A stretch of DNA of 14,582 nt from Acidobacteriota bacterium (GTDB lineage: Bacteria > Acidobacteriota > Terriglobia > Terriglobales > Acidobacteriaceae): assembly GCA_021802085.1 (NCBI GenBank), contig JAKAAZ010000079.1, forward strand, positions 1-14,582, written 5' to 3'. The notes beneath the pieces were generated by a model. The model made no database searches and was not told where the DNA came from. It saw only the letters and a program-made list of their open reading frames with translations. The position numbers were made by a program, and so were the translations under genes. This document shows, in pieces, positions 13,829 to 14,582 of the stretch (position 1 is the stretch's first letter; the number at the start of each line of letters is the position of its first letter).

Positions 13829-14034
13829 CGGCAGCCCTCCTCGCTAGCTGTGCCGAGGATCTGAGCTTCCGATACATGCAATATCGAGCGCCCCGCCAAT
13901 GCTGCGGAGGGTAGGCCTAGACGCCCAGGCTGCGTCGCCAACACCTCACCCATCAATCGCCCCCGTCTCAGGACGCGATGGAACCAAACTTCGCAAATAC
14001 ACGCTATCAAGGCAATTAAGGTAACGAGATTCAT
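13825..14034 (-). CDS. Doubtful 69-codon ORF with hydrophobic N-terminus
   Basis: An ATG at 14034 opens 69 codons that end in TGA overlapping the first FemAB-like ATG as ATGA. The product begins MNLVTLIALIACICEVWF, a possible single membrane segment, followed by a basic, Gly/Leu-rich tail. I do not recognise it. No good ribosome binding site precedes the ATG; a TTG at 14052 would add six residues. The strong GAGGAGGG site of the next gene lies inside its end. It could be a small membrane protein of the envelope locus or a chance frame. Confidence 0.3.
   Translation of the reverse strand: MNLVTLIALIACICEVWFHRVLRRGRLMGEVLATQPGRLGLPSAALAGRSILHVSEAQILGTASEEGCR
13835..13842 (-). promoter_or_regulatory. 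Strong ribosome binding site of the first FemAB-like gene
   Basis: GAGGAGGG on the minus strand lies six bases before the ATG at 13828. This supports that start and shows the gene can be translated without coupling to the doubtful ORF upstream. Confidence 0.75.
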
Positions 14035-14052
14035 TGGTTGCCAGGCTTTCAA

Positions 14053-14391
14053 TTAACGGCTACCCGTTGGTAGGTTGCACGTAGGATGCCAAGCAAGGGC
14101 ACTCGGAAGATGTTTGTGAGTATCCTGAAACGATGGGGCAGGTTGAACGAATGAGTCGACAAAACTGGATGATTGCCGCCGTTTCAGCTAAAAGAGTTCC
14201 CATTCCGATAACGAGTGTGAAAAGTTTTTCCTATTCGCCCTTCATCAGGGCAAAACCGTCGCCGGAACGGAAAATGAGCACGATATCGTCAAAACGGCAA
14301 CCGCCTCCGGTCGCCTGATTGGGCAGCTCGGAAGGCAGTTGCTGTACGTTGCGGGTGCAACACGTCGATCTTTCTGTCAATACTTGCGTTA
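14053..14391 (-). other. 339-base stretch without a recognisable gene
   Basis: This lies between the end of the nucleotide-sugar dehydrogenase and the small ORF. I see no tRNA, clear terminator or conserved protein. A TTGACA occurs near 14376-14381 on the minus strand, but no matching -10 box sits at a proper distance. Short open frames on both strands look non-coding. A promoter for the FemAB-like pair is likely somewhere here but cannot be placed. Confidence 0.5.
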
Positions 14392-14582
14392 CTAACAGCG
14401 AATAATCTTCTTCTGCAGCTCAGCGTCCACGATACGACGAGTCGCATTGCGCGTATCGACCACCAATTGCGCCTCACGTGCAATCTGCTCGTAGTCGTAG
14501 TCGGAGTGGTCGGTAGCGATCAGTACGCAATCGTAGTCCCGAATCGTATCCAGGGGAACAGAGGTCATGTTGAGAGCATAAT
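14392..14582 (-). CDS. Nucleotide-sugar (UDP-GlcNAc-type) dehydrogenase, C-terminal end only
   Basis: The last 62 codons of a protein entering from the right edge. The segment DYDCVLIATDHSDYDYEQI, followed by VVDTRNATR, is the conserved C-terminal UDP-binding domain end of UDP-glucose/UDP-N-acetylglucosamine 6-dehydrogenases (WbpA/WecC-like). It closes with DAELQKKIIRC and a TAG. Such enzymes oxidise the sugar C6 to a uronic acid for capsule or exopolysaccharide synthesis. The ATDHSDYDY wording fits the UDP-GlcNAc/UDP-GalNAc dehydrogenase branch better than UDP-glucose dehydrogenase, but the catalytic Cys and the N-terminal Rossmann domain lie outside the window. It marks the locus to the right as surface-polysaccharide related. 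Confidence 0.88.
   Translation of the reverse strand, partial: YALNMTSVPLDTIRDYDCVLIATDHSDYDYEQIAREAQLVVDTRNATRRIVDAELQKKIIRC

Noticed and set aside
14133..14318. 61-codon plus-strand ORF in the gap before the FemAB-like pair
   Set aside because: It has no ribosome binding site, no recognisable domain, and is the only plus-strand candidate in a minus-strand locus.
1..14582. CRISPR array, tRNA/rRNA, IS element or integrase
   Set aside because: No regularly spaced repeats, tRNA-like cloverleaf, transposase motif or terminal inverted repeats were seen. The only repeats are the paralogue block and the leader hairpins.

Overview
The window (14,582 bases, about 57% GC by eye) reads as a bacterial chromosome segment in which every gene I can support lies on the minus strand. 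The best guess for the host is Acidobacteriota (Terriglobia-like). This rests on the style of the UpxY/RfaH-like NusG paralogue, the FemAB/BioF2-type acetyltransferases and the adjacent nucleotide-sugar dehydrogenase. It is an inference from protein flavour, because there is no rRNA or other phylogenetic marker here. In transcription order, that is from high to low coordinates, the layout is as follows.

(1) Envelope/exopolysaccharide side, 14582 to about 11187: the 3' end of a UDP-N-acetylglucosamine-type dehydrogenase; a 339-base stretch with no recognisable gene; a doubtful 69-codon membrane-type small ORF; then a tandem pair of paralogous FemAB/BioF2-like N-acyltransferases joined by an ATGA overlap. 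The pair shares a 107-base block of about 97% identity inside otherwise more diverged genes.

(2) Control region, about 11186 to 10110: a 292-base leader containing nested inverted repeats, the inner one with an ops-like GACGGTAG core in its stem and loop; a NusG-family specialised antiterminator gene; and a possible 59-codon small gene that overlaps both neighbours by ATGA.

(3) Metabolic cluster, 10113 to 1. In order it encodes a haem-oxygenase-fold diiron oxidase candidate; an alpha/beta-hydrolase with Glu at the nucleophile position; an alpha/beta-hydrolase with a Cys nucleophile; a stand-alone acyl carrier protein; an AMP-forming ligase; an SDR ketoreductase; a FATP/FadD-type long-chain acyl-CoA synthetase; a group II PLP decarboxylase; O-acetylhomoserine sulfhydrylase (MetY); and a MetA-type homoserine O-acyltransferase cut by the window edge. 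Most junctions are ATGA or 8-20 base overlaps, so this is very likely one or two polycistronic units. A weak terminator-like hairpin at 3393-3414 may set apart the last three genes.

The working model is a small carrier-protein-based biosynthetic pathway. Acyl or amino-acid substrates would be activated onto the ACP, reduced by the SDR, oxidised by the diiron enzyme and released or edited by the hydrolases. The decarboxylase, MetY and MetA would supply an amine or homocysteine-like building block. The pairing of AMP ligase, ACP and 'hydrolase 1/hydrolase 2' plus nearby FemAB-like proteins recalls the exosortase-A-associated accessory module, but no exosortase is visible. The product is unknown to me. 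This is the best candidate for an undescribed system in the window.
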